Counted from the stretch's first letter, positions 8,481 through 18,543 are shown. The stretch is DNA of 34,860 nt from Bacteroidota bacterium (GCA_019638695.1 JAHBTG010000028.1:1-34860), one strand, 5' to 3'. Notes: generated by a model not told the origin, from the letters alone. Numbers and translations are program-made.

Positions 8481-11000
8481 ATGAAGAGATTTTTACCGTT
8501 CTGTCTTGTGCTTGCAGGGTTATTTACAACAAGCAGTGCCTGGGGGCAATGCGGTATGACCGGTACTCCCAACCGCCTGGTGACTACGGGCAATGCATCA
8601 CTGGCAGCCTGTACCAACTGGAACCTGTGTACAACCACATGTGCGGGTGCATGTGTAGTTACCTGGACCACTGTCACTTTCAATACCCGGGACATGAATA
8701 TCAAGCATGTGGTAACCGTAGATGCCGGGTATAATACGAACCATCGCCATATCGGGTCTATCTATATAGATCCCAGTGCCAGTCTGACGCTGAATACCGC
8801 CTGGCCGGGCAGAACGTCCGGCTCTTTTAACATCAACGTATGCGGCACTCTCACCGTAGCGAGCGGCACCAGTGATTTTGGCAATCACACGCTCACCGTT
8901 AATAACGGAGGAATCGTAAACATCACGGGTGGAGAGCTGGAAGTAGACAAGGTCGTTGTTAAGAGTGGGGGCACACTCAACCTCAACGGCGGCACTTTGC
9001 GCCGTGCCTGCGGCAGTTCCGCAGCAGTAGGCCTCACGGTGGAAGACGGGGGCACCGTCAATATCAACAGCGCAAGCTCTGCCCTGAATATCACCAGCAG
9101 TTGTTTGAGCGAACCTTATACCGTTCTGGACGGTACCATAGACTGCAAAGGATTCCTAACCTCCAGTACCATAGCCAGCCGTTTCCGCCTGGGTTTCTGC
9201 CGGGTCACCAATAACACCAGCACAGGCAAGATCCGCACCCAGACCCAGTATACCCCCAGCATAGACTGGCAAACCACCACCCCGCCCTATTCCAGCCGCT
9301 CTGCCAACGGCACTTTCACCGGCTACAGCAGTACCTACGGAGGCACGGTGGAATACTACGGCAGCAGCAACATCACCCTGGACAACTCCGCCCTCCAGAG
9401 CCTGTACCAGTATTACAACCTGGAGGTGAACCTGACGGGCGTTGCAGAGCTGCGCCTGGGCAAAAGCAGCATCTTTGATGTGGTGGGCGTACTGTATCTC
9501 ACCAGCGGCAACCTGAATATCAACGGCTACCATCTGCGCCTCCGGGGCACGGTAGTTTACGGATCCGGTAACCTGAAAAGCACTTCCGGCGGCACACTCA
9601 CCGTAGTAGGCAAGCTGTCCGGCGCTTCTGCAGACTTTACCTCCAACGGCATGACCACTTACCAGATATGGGCCAAGAGCAAGGCCGTCAGTGCCAATAT
9701 CAATACACGCAACCCCGAATTGCGCTTTGTTTCCGGGGGTCGTACACTGGGCACACTGGTGATCGACCGCGAGGATGTTACCCACCTGAGCACGGACCTG
9801 AGTATTACCACCAAGCTCAACCTGAACAGGGGCATCCTGAACAATGGCAGCACGGTGTTACATGTGACCAGCACGGCAACAGACGCCGTGGAACACAATA
9901 CGACAGGTACCAGCCTCACGGGTTGGGTATCGGGCCGCCTGCGCCGCAGCGTGGCTACTGGCACCAGTTATGATTTCCCGGTGGGCCGCACAGGCATCAG
10001 CTCCATTAATAACGCCACGAATTTCTACGATAGCAGCAAGCTACTGCATCGCCGCTATAGCCTGGACTTCCACAACGCCACCGGTACCGGTTACGTGGAT
10101 GTCAACTTTGTGCACCCCACAGCAGACTGCGAAGGCAGCATGCCTGTTATTACCGAAGACGGCATAGAGTATATAGGCGTACACCCCGAGGGACATTGGT
10201 TAGTGAATCCTAACAGCGGCAGCGGTTTCAACTACGATGCCCGCCTCTACGTGCATGGCTTCATGAGCAGTCCCATCCTGGCGGACAATGAGTTTGGCGG
10301 CATCAAGCGCCCCAACGGCACGGGTTGTGCCAGCTGGAGCATTGACGGCGGCACACGTCCCGCCATGGGCCAGCCGGGCCGCATTGTGGAGGCCCAAAGC
10401 GCCACCATCCATAACGGTTATGCCAAGCGGATCGGCTGGACCAGCTTCAGCGAACAAGGTATCGGAATCGGCAGCAGTCCTCCCCTCGCTATCGATCCCA
10501 GCCTGAACCTCAAAGCGGTGGCGTTCAACCAGGCGGTGAATATCAGCTGGAGCGGCCTCCAGGCAGAAGATGTGATCTCCTATGACCTCTACGTGGGGCA
10601 CAACTCTACCCCCAACACATTCCTCACCTCCACCACTAATTGTACAGGAGGATGCGAGTTCCAGGAAAAGCCCCTCCAGGCGGCAGGCATCCGTTATTAC
10701 CAGGTACACGCCCGCAAGCCAGACGGCTCTGTGGTGAAGTCTAATGTTGCACGTGCACTCTGGCATGCCGAGCTGACCATACAACCCAACCCGGTGCCGG
10801 CCAACGGCCTGTTACAAGTTACCCTGCCCAGCGACCAGCCCGCAAACATCACGCTGCGCAACCTCCTCGGCCAGGTGGTATGGCAGCAGCAAAGCCAGGG
10901 CAGCAACCTGGATATCACAACCCCCGGTGTGCCCGGCAGTTATATCCTCTCTGTGGAACAGGATGGCGCCATAGTCACTCGCCGTGTATTGGTCCGCTAG
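8481..11000 (+). CDS. Secreted T9SS cargo with beta-repeat region, FN3-like domain and type A sorting domain
   Basis: From ATG 8481 the protein is 839 residues with a signal peptide ending SSAWGQ (about residue 23). I chose this start over the in-frame ATG at 8439, which would put 14 polar residues ahead of the signal. The mature N-terminus is unusually Cys-rich (five Cys within about 40 residues). Residues ~90-200 carry repeats of the type LTVNNGGIVNITGG, typical of a right-handed beta-helix. A fibronectin-III-like domain lies near 675-760. The last ~75 residues (from IQPNPVPANGLLQV) are a T9SS type A sorting domain ending VTRRVLVR. The family role is inferred: an outer-surface adhesin or matrix protein delivered by PorU/PorV. 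No catalytic motif is seen. Confidence 0.88.
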   Translation: MKRFLPFCLVLAGLFTTSSAWGQCGMTGTPNRLVTTGNASLAACTNWNLCTTTCAGACVVTWTTVTFNTRDMNIKHVVTVDAGYNTNHRHIGSIYIDPSASLTLNTAWPGRTSGSFNINVCGTLTVASGTSDFGNHTLTVNNGGIVNITGGELEVDKVVVKSGGTLNLNGGTLRRACGSSAAVGLTVEDGGTVNINSASSALNITSSCLSEPYTVLDGTIDCKGFLTSSTIASRFRLGFCRVTNNTSTGKIRTQTQYTPSIDWQTTTPPYSSRSANGTFTGYSSTYGGTVEYYGSSNITLDNSALQSLYQYYNLEVNLTGVAELRLGKSSIFDVVGVLYLTSGNLNINGYHLRLRGTVVYGSGNLKSTSGGTLTVVGKLSGASADFTSNGMTTYQIWAKSKAVSANINTRNPELRFVSGGRTLGTLVIDREDVTHLSTDLSITTKLNLNRGILNNGSTVLHVTSTATDAVEHNTTGTSLTGWVSGRLRRSVATGTSYDFPVGRTGISSINNATNFYDSSKLLHRRYSLDFHNATGTGYVDVNFVHPTADCEGSMPVITEDGIEYIGVHPEGHWLVNPNSGSGFNYDARLYVHGFMSSPILADNEFGGIKRPNGTGCASWSIDGGTRPAMGQPGRIVEAQSATIHNGYAKRIGWTSFSEQGIGIGSSPPLAIDPSLNLKAVAFNQAVNISWSGLQAEDVISYDLYVGHNSTPNTFLTSTTNCTGGCEFQEKPLQAAGIRYYQVHARKPDGSVVKSNVARALWHAELTIQPNPVPANGLLQVTLPSDQPANITLRNLLGQVVWQQQSQGSNLDITTPGVPGSYILSVEQDGAIVTRRVLVR

Positions 11001-11042
11001 GGGCTAAGCCAGTCAAGAATTCATGTTGCTATGATGACAGAA

Positions 11043-11068
11043 GGGCCTCTCCGCCGGGAGGTCCTTTT
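11043..11068 (+). terminator. Rho-independent terminator of the T9SS cargo gene
   Basis: GGGCCTCTC (11043-11051) pairs with GGGAGGTCC (11056-11064) around a CGCC loop, giving a 9-bp stem with two G-U-type pairs, followed by TTTT. It lies 43 bases after the cargo stop codon and just before the end of the convergent glycosyltransferase gene. In reverse the stem is followed by a less convincing tract, so I assign it to the plus strand. Confidence 0.7.
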
Positions 11069-11075
11069 CTGTGCA

Positions 11076-12266
11076 CTAAGCCCTGGACAAACGTGCATAG
11101 AGCGCTTCCATCTGGGCAATAATCCCCGGCCAGCTATAGTTCTGTATAGTAAAAGCCTGTGCCTGGGCGCCCAGTAACTGGCACCTGTCGGGCTGTTCCA
11201 GTAATTGCACAACGGCCTGTGCAAAGGCCTCCGGTGTATCGGCTACCAGTGCATGCATACCGGACGTCAGCAGGATACCCTCTTTGGCAATAGAGGTGCA
11301 GACCACGGCCTTGCCCAATCCCATGGCCTCCAGTATCTTCACCCGGATACCACTGCCGGACAAGAGGGGGTTGATGACCACTTGGTATCGCTGCAAGAAC
11401 TCGGCTGCATCCGGCACCTGGCCGTGTATCTTGACGTTGGGGAAGTTCCAGTAAAGTACCTTCTGGGGAGGGTTCTTGCCCGCAATATGTAACTGTGCAT
11501 GGGGATGGGCCTTCAGCACCTGGCCCCATACATGATCCAGGAACCATTCCAGTCCCTGCACATTGGGCATCCACTCCAGGCTGCCCAGGAAGCACAGGCT
11601 ATGCAGTGCCGGCTCTGTCTCCGACAGGGACGGAGGCGGTGTATATCCGCTGGGTACCGGTTGCACAGGCACCCCGGGAGCCAGCTGGCTCAGCTGCCGG
11701 GCATCTTCGGGTGTAATGGCCGCAATACCATCAAACCGAGGCAGCATCTGCGCTTCAAAACGGCGGCCCCGCCGTGCCAGGTGACGGAAATATGTGCGCC
11801 GCAAGAGGTTATGCTCTGCACCGGCCATACGCTCCCATATACGATACTCTACATTATGCGCCCTAAGCACCACCGGAGCCCGGCTATACTTGCGAAGGGT
11901 AGGCAAGTAGACTGCCAGGTATACACCTTCCAGCTGGATAAGATCAAAGGATTCGCGCTGCAACAGGTTTCTCAGCAGGTCATGAAAAGCCGGCTGGTCA
12001 AAGCGCTGTATGTTGTAGGGCTGCCGGGAAAACAGCAGGTTCCACAAAGCGGCCCAGGGGCGGGGTGTCGTATCCACCTCGGCTATGTACACCGCCGCTA
12101 CCTGGTGCAATACGGAAGGGTCCTGGTAATGCTTGCGGGTATTGAGTGCGGCCAGCGTCACCTCATGCCCCGCGGCCTCCAGTTGTGCGCCCATATGGTA
12201 CATAGCCTGTGCCCCGCCGTCATTCAGCGGATAAGGAATACGCAAGGTGAGCTGCAGAATCTTCAC
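11076..12266 (-). CDS. Glycosyltransferase, GT4 type
   Basis: This 396-residue GT-B-fold enzyme has the N-terminal acceptor domain opening MKILQLTLRIPYPLNDGGAQ, where the PLNDGGA loop contacts donor phosphates in this group. The C-terminal nucleotide-sugar domain contains CFLGSLEWMPNVQGLEWF and the GSGIRVKILEAMGLGKAVV segment with the conserved Glu of the GT4 EX7E region. There is no signal peptide or membrane segment, so it acts on the cytoplasmic side. It starts 41 bases after the porU stop on the same strand, so it is probably the last gene of the porV-porU operon. That position suggests a role in making the surface glycan used as T9SS anchor, but donor and acceptor cannot be read from the sequence. 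Confidence 0.9.
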   Translation of the reverse strand: MKILQLTLRIPYPLNDGGAQAMYHMGAQLEAAGHEVTLAALNTRKHYQDPSVLHQVAAVYIAEVDTTPRPWAALWNLLFSRQPYNIQRFDQPAFHDLLRNLLQRESFDLIQLEGVYLAVYLPTLRKYSRAPVVLRAHNVEYRIWERMAGAEHNLLRRTYFRHLARRGRRFEAQMLPRFDGIAAITPEDARQLSQLAPGVPVQPVPSGYTPPPSLSETEPALHSLCFLGSLEWMPNVQGLEWFLDHVWGQVLKAHPHAQLHIAGKNPPQKVLYWNFPNVKIHGQVPDAAEFLQRYQVVINPLLSGSGIRVKILEAMGLGKAVVCTSIAKEGILLTSGMHALVADTPEAFAQAVVQLLEQPDRCQLLGAQAQAFTIQNYSWPGIIAQMEALYARLSRA

Positions 12267-12307
12267 AAGCCTGGATGAGCCGGCAACGGGCAGGCCCTCA
12301 GTGCAAG

Positions 12308-15300
12308 TTAACGCATGATGTACATTTTACCCCAGCCTTTCTCAAAATACTTGCTGGTGGCCTCATCGTTCTTGCGCACGGTGGTATTGCCGGGCAGCCT
12401 GAAGTTGACGCGGTAGAGGTATACGCCATTAGCCAGCTTGTCGCCAAACTCATCGGTGCCATCCCAGCAGTATTGTGTGATGTGCTGCCCCACAAATACT
12501 TCCCCTTCTGCCTTGAGATCGATCGTTTTTACCTGCTTGCCGGTCACCGTATAGATCTGCACCTGGAACACCTCCGGCATCACATCCCCGGTGAGGGTAT
12601 AGACAAACCTGGTGCAGGTACTGAAGGGATTGGGGTAGTTAATGACATCCGTAATGGTACTCTCGTTCATCACCCGGAACTTGACCCGGTAACGCACCCG
12701 TCCGGCCAGGTTGCCATTCACATCCTGCCCGTTGACGGTGAGCACATAGTCGCCGTCCTCCAGTCGCTGGGGGCTGAATGTGATGCGGGCCTTATTTTCG
12801 GCAGTGGTCGCAGGCTCAAAAGTGAGCAACCCGGAGTTCATGTCCACAAGGTCTCCACGGTCACCTTCATCCAGGTTATCTTTCTTGAAGTAGACCTCAA
12901 AGGCGGCCGGGTCCGTCATCAGGTAATAGGGGTTCTCATCATTGAGCTGCACCACTATCTGCGGCGTGGGTGCCACAATATCTCCATCCATGATATGGCG
13001 ACCATCGAAGGTAACGTCCAGTATGGGGTTAATGATGTCTTTCCTCACAAAGAACGCCTGGTTATACACGTTGTTGAAGAAGTATTTCTCCGGCTGGTCA
13101 TTGTTGGGGTTAATGGTAACGATCAGCGTATTCTGCCCAGGGAAATCAAAGGTAGAGAAACTGAAAGCTATGGGGAAGCTGGTCTGGTTGGCCAGCAAAC
13201 GGGGACCGCGCCAGGTGCCCACAGTAGTAATGGCGCCATTCTCTCCTCTCACCTGGAAGCTGACCAGCAGGGAATCCATGTCTATTTGGGACAAGTTGCG
13301 GGCATTCAGCGTGATGCGCACGGTCTCGCCCTGCAATACCGTATCTGCATGAAAGCTGAAGTTGACATAAGGATCTATTGCGGCATCCGGCAGCTCCTGA
13401 TAGAGGAGATACCAGTTGTCCAGTTGCGGAGCCGTGCGGTTATCCGGGTCCTGCAGAGTACCTCTCAAACGCATGTAGGGATAATCTGCAACCGGGTATC
13501 CGGATATATCATAGGTACCGGGCTGCAGGTTACTGAGCAGGGTGGTCTCTGTGTTATTAGTGCGCACCCCTACCAGGTCCACGGTCACCTGTTCATTAGG
13601 CTCATTGGGCGTACGCTTCCAGTCCCATATGAGGTCCTGCCATCCGCCGGAAGGCCCGGCAATAACAGAGGTGACCGTACCCTGCGGCTGCGAAGAGAAC
13701 AAGCGGGCAGACAGCCTTGTGGGGTCTGAAGCGCTGGTGCCATAGACCTCGATACTCTGGCCAAGGGCGCTGCCCTTGCGCCCCATCAGTGAAAAATGAA
13801 AATTAGATGAACCCTGCATGGGCGGCACGGTCGTCAGCTGATTGCTAATACCCAGTTGCTGCAACGCCTGAAAGAATGCAGGCGTCAGGAGATTACGATC
13901 CACATTGCGGCCCACCAGTACCAGGTAATCTCCCTGGGGCATACTGTTCACGATAGCGGTAATGGCTTGCAGGTTGCTTTCCAAGCGTATCCATTCTGCA
14001 TTCCCCAGGAAGATATTGAAGCCATAACACTCCAGGGTCTTGTGGTTGATCCCCAGGAGCAGAATGGTATTGTTGGGCAAGATGGCCGGCTGGTCGGAGG
14101 TATTGCAAAAGGTCTTGTCTATATCTATGCTATAGGGGCTCACCGTAGCAGTGAGATTACGGGAAACCGGCTCAAACTGCCAGCGGCGGGTTTGCCGGTT
14201 CATTTGCACGCGGCTGGTACTGTTCTCAAAGAACTGTGGCGGACGCGCCTGTGCCCAGCCCTCCTTGGGACCGTTGATATACTGGAAGGAGCCTGTGGCC
14301 CAGATAACCTCGGGATTATCTGCCAATCGGACGCGCCAGTAGTAGACAGTACTGTCGCGGAACTGTTCATAAGGCGCCGGCAGCTTCCATTCTGCACCCA
14401 GGGTATTGCTGATCACCATAGCGGAGCGCTTGGCAGGGGTACTGAACTCATAAACCGTATCTATCTCAAACACATATCTCAGGTTTTCCTGGCGGGTGAT
14501 GCCATAGGTAGCGGCCCGGAGGCTGATCCCTTGTTTATTAATGACTGCATAGGGCCAAGGATACACCAGCGAGGGCACCAGAGAGGGGATAAAGCGCTCC
14601 AGCGTTACGCAGTTATTGGTCTCATCCAGCTCGGTAATCACATTCTCGGCATCCAGGCAGATCTCATAGCGGCTGGGGCCGGGCTTGGTAATCCCCTGGT
14701 TGCGCAGGCGGATGCGCAGGGTATCCGTAAACGCATAGGGCGGAAAGCGCTTCAAAGGGTGCGTATAGGGCACCTCGTTACCCACTGTCTGCACTACCCG
14801 CACATCAAATGAATCGGCAAAACAAATACCCAGGTTCCTGGGCGTGAGGATTACGGTGACAGAATCATTTTCCGAACCGAAGCTTGCGGGATCGAATTTC
14901 ACATCGGCCTCAGTAAGTACCAGGTCCGGCTGCAGCGGGTTCTTCAGGATAACGGAAGGGTCTCCGTGCAGGCAGATCTGGCGGATATGATTGCGGGCGG
15001 CATATGAACCGTCTGTACTGCGAATACTGGAGATGGTGCTGCCGATGACACTGGAGAGCGGTTGATTGATACGTAACCGGAAGGCATTGTCATACAGCAC
15101 CCGCATATAATTGCGCAGCTGGCTGAGCAATCCCAGATCCGTATTGGACAGCCAGCCGATAGCGCCCCGGTCAGGTTCCAGCACCCACTGCTGGCCCAGC
15201 CAGTTGCCGGCCGCATAATTGCCGGTATAGCACCCGGCGGCATAGATAAAAGGGTATTTGTGGTAATTGGTATACAACTGGGGGGGCAGGATCTCCAGGT

Positions 15301-17236
15301 CCCAGCGCACCGCATTGCTGTGGCCAAAGAAGCTGATAGCAACATTTCCATCATTGATGGCCTGGGTAACCTCCGGCGTAGCCTCATTCTGAGTGCCCGT
15401 GGTGCTGCGCTTCTGATACAAATACCCTGTGCCGGCAAAGGGGCAGTTCTCAAAAGTGCTCATCATGTCGCGCAGGGTATTTTCAATGGTATTGTGCTCA
15501 AAAGAGGTGGTGCCGCCTCCAAAGAAAAGCCCCTGCTTCATCCAAGACTCATTGCCCATAGCTTCATATTCCTGCACCTTGGACAGATAGGCTTGTCCTT
15601 GCGCATTATCCCGCACATTCACGCGGCCAATACCTGCCAGGGGCACATAATTGGGGTTATTGCCATCGAAGTTGGAAACATATTCATAGTCCGTAGGCGG
15701 GTATCCCCAGGTATATACATAAGCGTTATTGGACCCGGAAGGCGGCCCCCACAGGAGCACGTGCTGGGGCCTCACCGTCCACTGGGTGAGCGCATACTGC
15801 ATGAAACGCTTGATGGCGATGGGTGTGAAATTGCCATAGGCAAATTCATCCTGCAGATCATCCACGTAGACTACCTTGGTGCTGAAACGTCCCGTGCGGT
15901 ATTGGGCATAGGCTTCTGCGCTGGCGGAGAAACTACGTGCGGCAATGATCACAAACTGGGCGCCGGCATTGGGCCTTGCATGCGGGGTGGCAAGCGCAGT
16001 AGTAACCTGGAGGTTGGTGCTGGTATTCTCAATAGTTCCGGTGGAGGTCACCCACATATCATGCTCCGGGGCAAACGCGCGGCGCACTACCGCATGGAGA
16101 TTGCTGCCGTCTACCACACCAGTGATGCGGCGCCGGTTAGTCAGGTCATAGACCATCCCCTGGCCGGACAGGTTCATGCTCTCAAAGCGGAAGTACTTGT
16201 CCTCCAGGTTGGTATTGGTCCAGGGCACATGCGCCTGGGCGTCGTTATTAAACCGGGTAAGCCGGTCATAGACCACCCGGATAAAAGGGACATTGATGAT
16301 ATCGGGGGCATCGCCAAAGGTGGAGATGGCAATATTGGGCACCCCGCTGGCCACATCTGCAATGGTGGCCGTGAAGCTGCGGACATTGCTCTCCATGGCC
16401 GGGGTGATATATTCCTGGGTCACGCTTCCGAATTGCACGCGCTGGCGCTTTACGCCAAATCGGCTGGCGCTGGTCATGCGCAACTGCACCTCCACGGGCC
16501 GGGTGCTACCCGTGTAAGGGAAAGACGTCAGCACATTGGTGGTGGTATTTGCCCCGCCGCCGCTATTGGGCTGAAAGGCAGGAGAACTAATAGCAGGGCC
16601 TGTAACCCCCTCCCCGGCAATGTAATCGCTGTTAAGAAACTGCTCGTGTACCAGCGAATTCTGGTTACCCACGCCCGTGTAGTTCTGGCTCACATAGTCC
16701 CTGCGGACGGTATGCCGGAAGAAGGTCTGCTGTGGAAGGGTGGCATAATCTGGCGGCGTGGTCTCATTGGTATAGGTAAAGGTGCCGGCACGCAGGATAT
16801 TGTTCCAGGTGAGAAAATAAAAGCTGGCGGTGCTGTAGATGCTCCGGTAGGGGTTGGTGCGAGCGGCGGCATTCCATCTGCCGTCCGTGTAGTTACGAAA
16901 GAGATCGTCATCGTCCTCACCGCCATTCACCTGGCCAAACCACTCTATGAAATCATCTGCATCCAGCCGGTTATTACCGTTATTATCCTGGATGTAGACG
17001 GCGATCTCCTGCCCGCGATACATCAGGTGCAGGTTGCGTACATCCGGGTTGGCGTTGGCAAATTCCGGGTTGGCCAGCAGCTTGCTGCCCGGCAAACGGT
17101 ACACTCCGCTGGTAGATACGCCTGATATTTTGAGGTAAGTCTGACCGGACTGGATCCAGCTATGCGCATTATAGTTCTGAGACCATACCACACTGGCTGG
17201 CAGGCAAAGCAACAGGAGGAGGGATACCTTTCTCAT
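12308..17236 (-). CDS. porU: T9SS signal peptidase/sortase PorU
   Basis: PorU is the gingipain-like (C25) protease of the T9SS attachment complex. It removes the C-terminal sorting domain from cargo on the cell surface and attaches cargo to anionic lipopolysaccharide. From ATG 17236 the protein is 1642 residues with a signal peptide (1-19). The C25 domain spans roughly 430-800, with the catalytic pair H639 in FFGHSNAV and C669 in AAGCYTGNY. Two CARDB-like beta domains follow, and the C-terminus (PNPFSTCTRFVYTL onward) is an FlgD-like Ig fold, with GTDEFGDKLANGVYLYRV before the end. Family members are usually 1100-1300 residues, so this is a long version with extra beta domains. An upstream in-frame ATG at 17269 overlaps porV and would spoil the signal peptide. 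It lies 13 bases after porV. Confidence 0.93.
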   Translation of the reverse strand: MRKVSLLLLLCLPASVVWSQNYNAHSWIQSGQTYLKISGVSTSGVYRLPGSKLLANPEFANANPDVRNLHLMYRGQEIAVYIQDNNGNNRLDADDFIEWFGQVNGGEDDDDLFRNYTDGRWNAAARTNPYRSIYSTASFYFLTWNNILRAGTFTYTNETTPPDYATLPQQTFFRHTVRRDYVSQNYTGVGNQNSLVHEQFLNSDYIAGEGVTGPAISSPAFQPNSGGGANTTTNVLTSFPYTGSTRPVEVQLRMTSASRFGVKRQRVQFGSVTQEYITPAMESNVRSFTATIADVASGVPNIAISTFGDAPDIINVPFIRVVYDRLTRFNNDAQAHVPWTNTNLEDKYFRFESMNLSGQGMVYDLTNRRRITGVVDGSNLHAVVRRAFAPEHDMWVTSTGTIENTSTNLQVTTALATPHARPNAGAQFVIIAARSFSASAEAYAQYRTGRFSTKVVYVDDLQDEFAYGNFTPIAIKRFMQYALTQWTVRPQHVLLWGPPSGSNNAYVYTWGYPPTDYEYVSNFDGNNPNYVPLAGIGRVNVRDNAQGQAYLSKVQEYEAMGNESWMKQGLFFGGGTTSFEHNTIENTLRDMMSTFENCPFAGTGYLYQKRSTTGTQNEATPEVTQAINDGNVAISFFGHSNAVRWDLEILPPQLYTNYHKYPFIYAAGCYTGNYAAGNWLGQQWVLEPDRGAIGWLSNTDLGLLSQLRNYMRVLYDNAFRLRINQPLSSVIGSTISSIRSTDGSYAARNHIRQICLHGDPSVILKNPLQPDLVLTEADVKFDPASFGSENDSVTVILTPRNLGICFADSFDVRVVQTVGNEVPYTHPLKRFPPYAFTDTLRIRLRNQGITKPGPSRYEICLDAENVITELDETNNCVTLERFIPSLVPSLVYPWPYAVINKQGISLRAATYGITRQENLRYVFEIDTVYEFSTPAKRSAMVISNTLGAEWKLPAPYEQFRDSTVYYWRVRLADNPEVIWATGSFQYINGPKEGWAQARPPQFFENSTSRVQMNRQTRRWQFEPVSRNLTATVSPYSIDIDKTFCNTSDQPAILPNNTILLLGINHKTLECYGFNIFLGNAEWIRLESNLQAITAIVNSMPQGDYLVLVGRNVDRNLLTPAFFQALQQLGISNQLTTVPPMQGSSNFHFSLMGRKGSALGQSIEVYGTSASDPTRLSARLFSSQPQGTVTSVIAGPSGGWQDLIWDWKRTPNEPNEQVTVDLVGVRTNNTETTLLSNLQPGTYDISGYPVADYPYMRLRGTLQDPDNRTAPQLDNWYLLYQELPDAAIDPYVNFSFHADTVLQGETVRITLNARNLSQIDMDSLLVSFQVRGENGAITTVGTWRGPRLLANQTSFPIAFSFSTFDFPGQNTLIVTINPNNDQPEKYFFNNVYNQAFFVRKDIINPILDVTFDGRHIMDGDIVAPTPQIVVQLNDENPYYLMTDPAAFEVYFKKDNLDEGDRGDLVDMNSGLLTFEPATTAENKARITFSPQRLEDGDYVLTVNGQDVNGNLAGRVRYRVKFRVMNESTITDVINYPNPFSTCTRFVYTLTGDVMPEVFQVQIYTVTGKQVKTIDLKAEGEVFVGQHITQYCWDGTDEFGDKLANGVYLYRVNFRLPGNTTVRKNDEATSKYFEKGWGKMYIMR

Positions 17237-17249
17237 GGCTGGCGGCCGT

Positions 17250-18362
17250 TTAGAGTTTGAACTGATCAAAGAAGATACGGAAAGATATTAAATGCGAATA
17301 CAAATTCTGGTCGAATCCGTTCAGATTGGACAAAGCATAGTCCAGACTGACATTCTGGAAGGTAATTCCCAAACCGGCCGTGGGAAAGAATGTAAGGTAC
17401 TCCTCGTTGCGGTCATCTCTGAAATACTGGAAATTCATCAGGCCCCCTCGCAGATGCACCAGTTTGCGGTAGGAAATCTCCAGGCCGGCGCTGGGGTCTA
17501 CAGACAAACGCCCCATGTTGAGCACCACATTACGGGGCCCGTCGGTATTCATGCGGGCCTCGGCAGCCACCCGCAGCTGCACCTTGCGTTCCGGTTTCAG
17601 GAAGTTATAGGCCACCCCCAAGCGGGCGGAAGGCAGGGTGATCTCTACCGAGTTCTGCGGAATAGCCTGGTTAGCCGCAATAAAAGCCTCCTCAAAGGTC
17701 TCGGTATTGAAGGTCCAGGCATTGAAGGTACTGGTTACATCCTGCAAGGTAAGCCCCAGGTTAAGCCGGCCGATGTCATAGCGTGCACCCAGGTCCAGCC
17801 CAAAACCCCATGCAGTGGCAAAGTCGCCGGCTACACGATTCACCACCTTGACGCTGCCGCCCAGGGCCAATCCTTTGATATTCTTCAGGGGCTGGGCATA
17901 ACTAAGCAGCAGCGCCATATCTGCCACCGAAAAGCTGGTAATGCGACTATAATCAAAAGTATTGCCATCCCTGAAATTGAGTGTATTGGGAATATCATCC
18001 ACTCCGAAGCGAATGAACGACACGCCCAGCTTGCGCCCACCATCCATACTGGTGGCGAATGCGCCAAAATCATACTTGGCCACACCGGCAAAGTATTCGC
18101 TGTGCATGAGGGACAATTCATGCTTTTTCTCCATCTGCACCAGGCCGGCAGGGTTCCAGTAACCGGCAGTGGCATCATTGATGAAAGCCGTGACGCTGTT
18201 GCCCATGCCTGCGGCCCGTGCGCCCACGCCTATACGAAGAAACTCATTGCTATACTTGGGCGTACTGCTCTGCCCCCATGCACCGCCCGGCAGACAGACC
18301 CCCCATAGAAGTGCTCCCAGGGCCAGAAGACCTTTATAATTGCCTGGTTTGAGGGTTTTCAT
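17250..18362 (-). CDS. porV: T9SS outer-membrane shuttle protein PorV (LptO)
   Basis: PorV is a FadL-like 14-strand outer-membrane barrel that collects cargo by its sorting domain from the Sov translocon and passes it to PorU. From ATG 18362 it is 370 residues with a signal peptide (to about 33, ending GGAWGQ). The mature start has the family pattern FLRIGVGARAAGMGNSVTAF, seen here as FLRIGVGARAAGMGN, then DATAGYWNPAGL and LSLMHSEYF, and it ends in a barrel strand (ISFRIFFDQFKL). An in-frame ATG at 18419 would add 19 residues ahead of the signal and is unlikely. A -7-like TTTATTTG is on the minus strand at 18404-18397. It is directly upstream of porU, a neighbourhood conserved in Bacteroidota, and diverges from the HesB/IscA gene. 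Confidence 0.94.
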   Translation of the reverse strand: MKTLKPGNYKGLLALGALLWGVCLPGGAWGQSSTPKYSNEFLRIGVGARAAGMGNSVTAFINDATAGYWNPAGLVQMEKKHELSLMHSEYFAGVAKYDFGAFATSMDGGRKLGVSFIRFGVDDIPNTLNFRDGNTFDYSRITSFSVADMALLLSYAQPLKNIKGLALGGSVKVVNRVAGDFATAWGFGLDLGARYDIGRLNLGLTLQDVTSTFNAWTFNTETFEEAFIAANQAIPQNSVEITLPSARLGVAYNFLKPERKVQLRVAAEARMNTDGPRNVVLNMGRLSVDPSAGLEISYRKLVHLRGGLMNFQYFRDDRNEEYLTFFPTAGLGITFQNVSLDYALSNLNGFDQNLYSHLISFRIFFDQFKL

Positions 18363-18396
18363 GCGGAGTACGTACGGGCAGGGTGCTTCGAAACTA

Positions 18397-18522
18397 CAAA
18401 TAAACGAATGCAAGGACAATTATCATGTGCATTACCGGGCATTCGGCAACTAATTACCCACGAGCGGCGTTATGACAGGAACAGCAGCCTGCAGGTAAAA
18501 AGCCGTTTTTTTGCCATATTTG
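18397..18522. promoter_or_regulatory. Divergent promoter region between porV and the iscA-porZ operon
   Basis: Two -7-like boxes face outward. TTTATTTG on the minus strand (18404-18397) is 34 bases before the porV ATG. CATATTTG on the plus strand (18515-18522) is 21 bases before the IscA-type ATG. Each differs from TAnnTTTG at one position. I find no convincing -33 TTG for either, and no clear shared palindrome apart from CCTGCAGG at 18487-18494. If correct, both halves of the T9SS locus fire from one 180-base region. Confidence 0.35.
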
Positions 18523-18543
18523 CCGTACAATACTCCTACTGTC

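Noticed and set aside
12275-13729. 484-codon plus-strand open frame over porU
   Set aside because: It is antisense to porU C-terminal domains with clear family features and its own translation is featureless.
15260-17125. 621-codon plus-strand open frame over porU
   Set aside because: Its length is striking, but it lies antisense to the C25 domain, has no start context or motif, and is Ile/Gly/His-heavy as expected for reverse-complemented codons.
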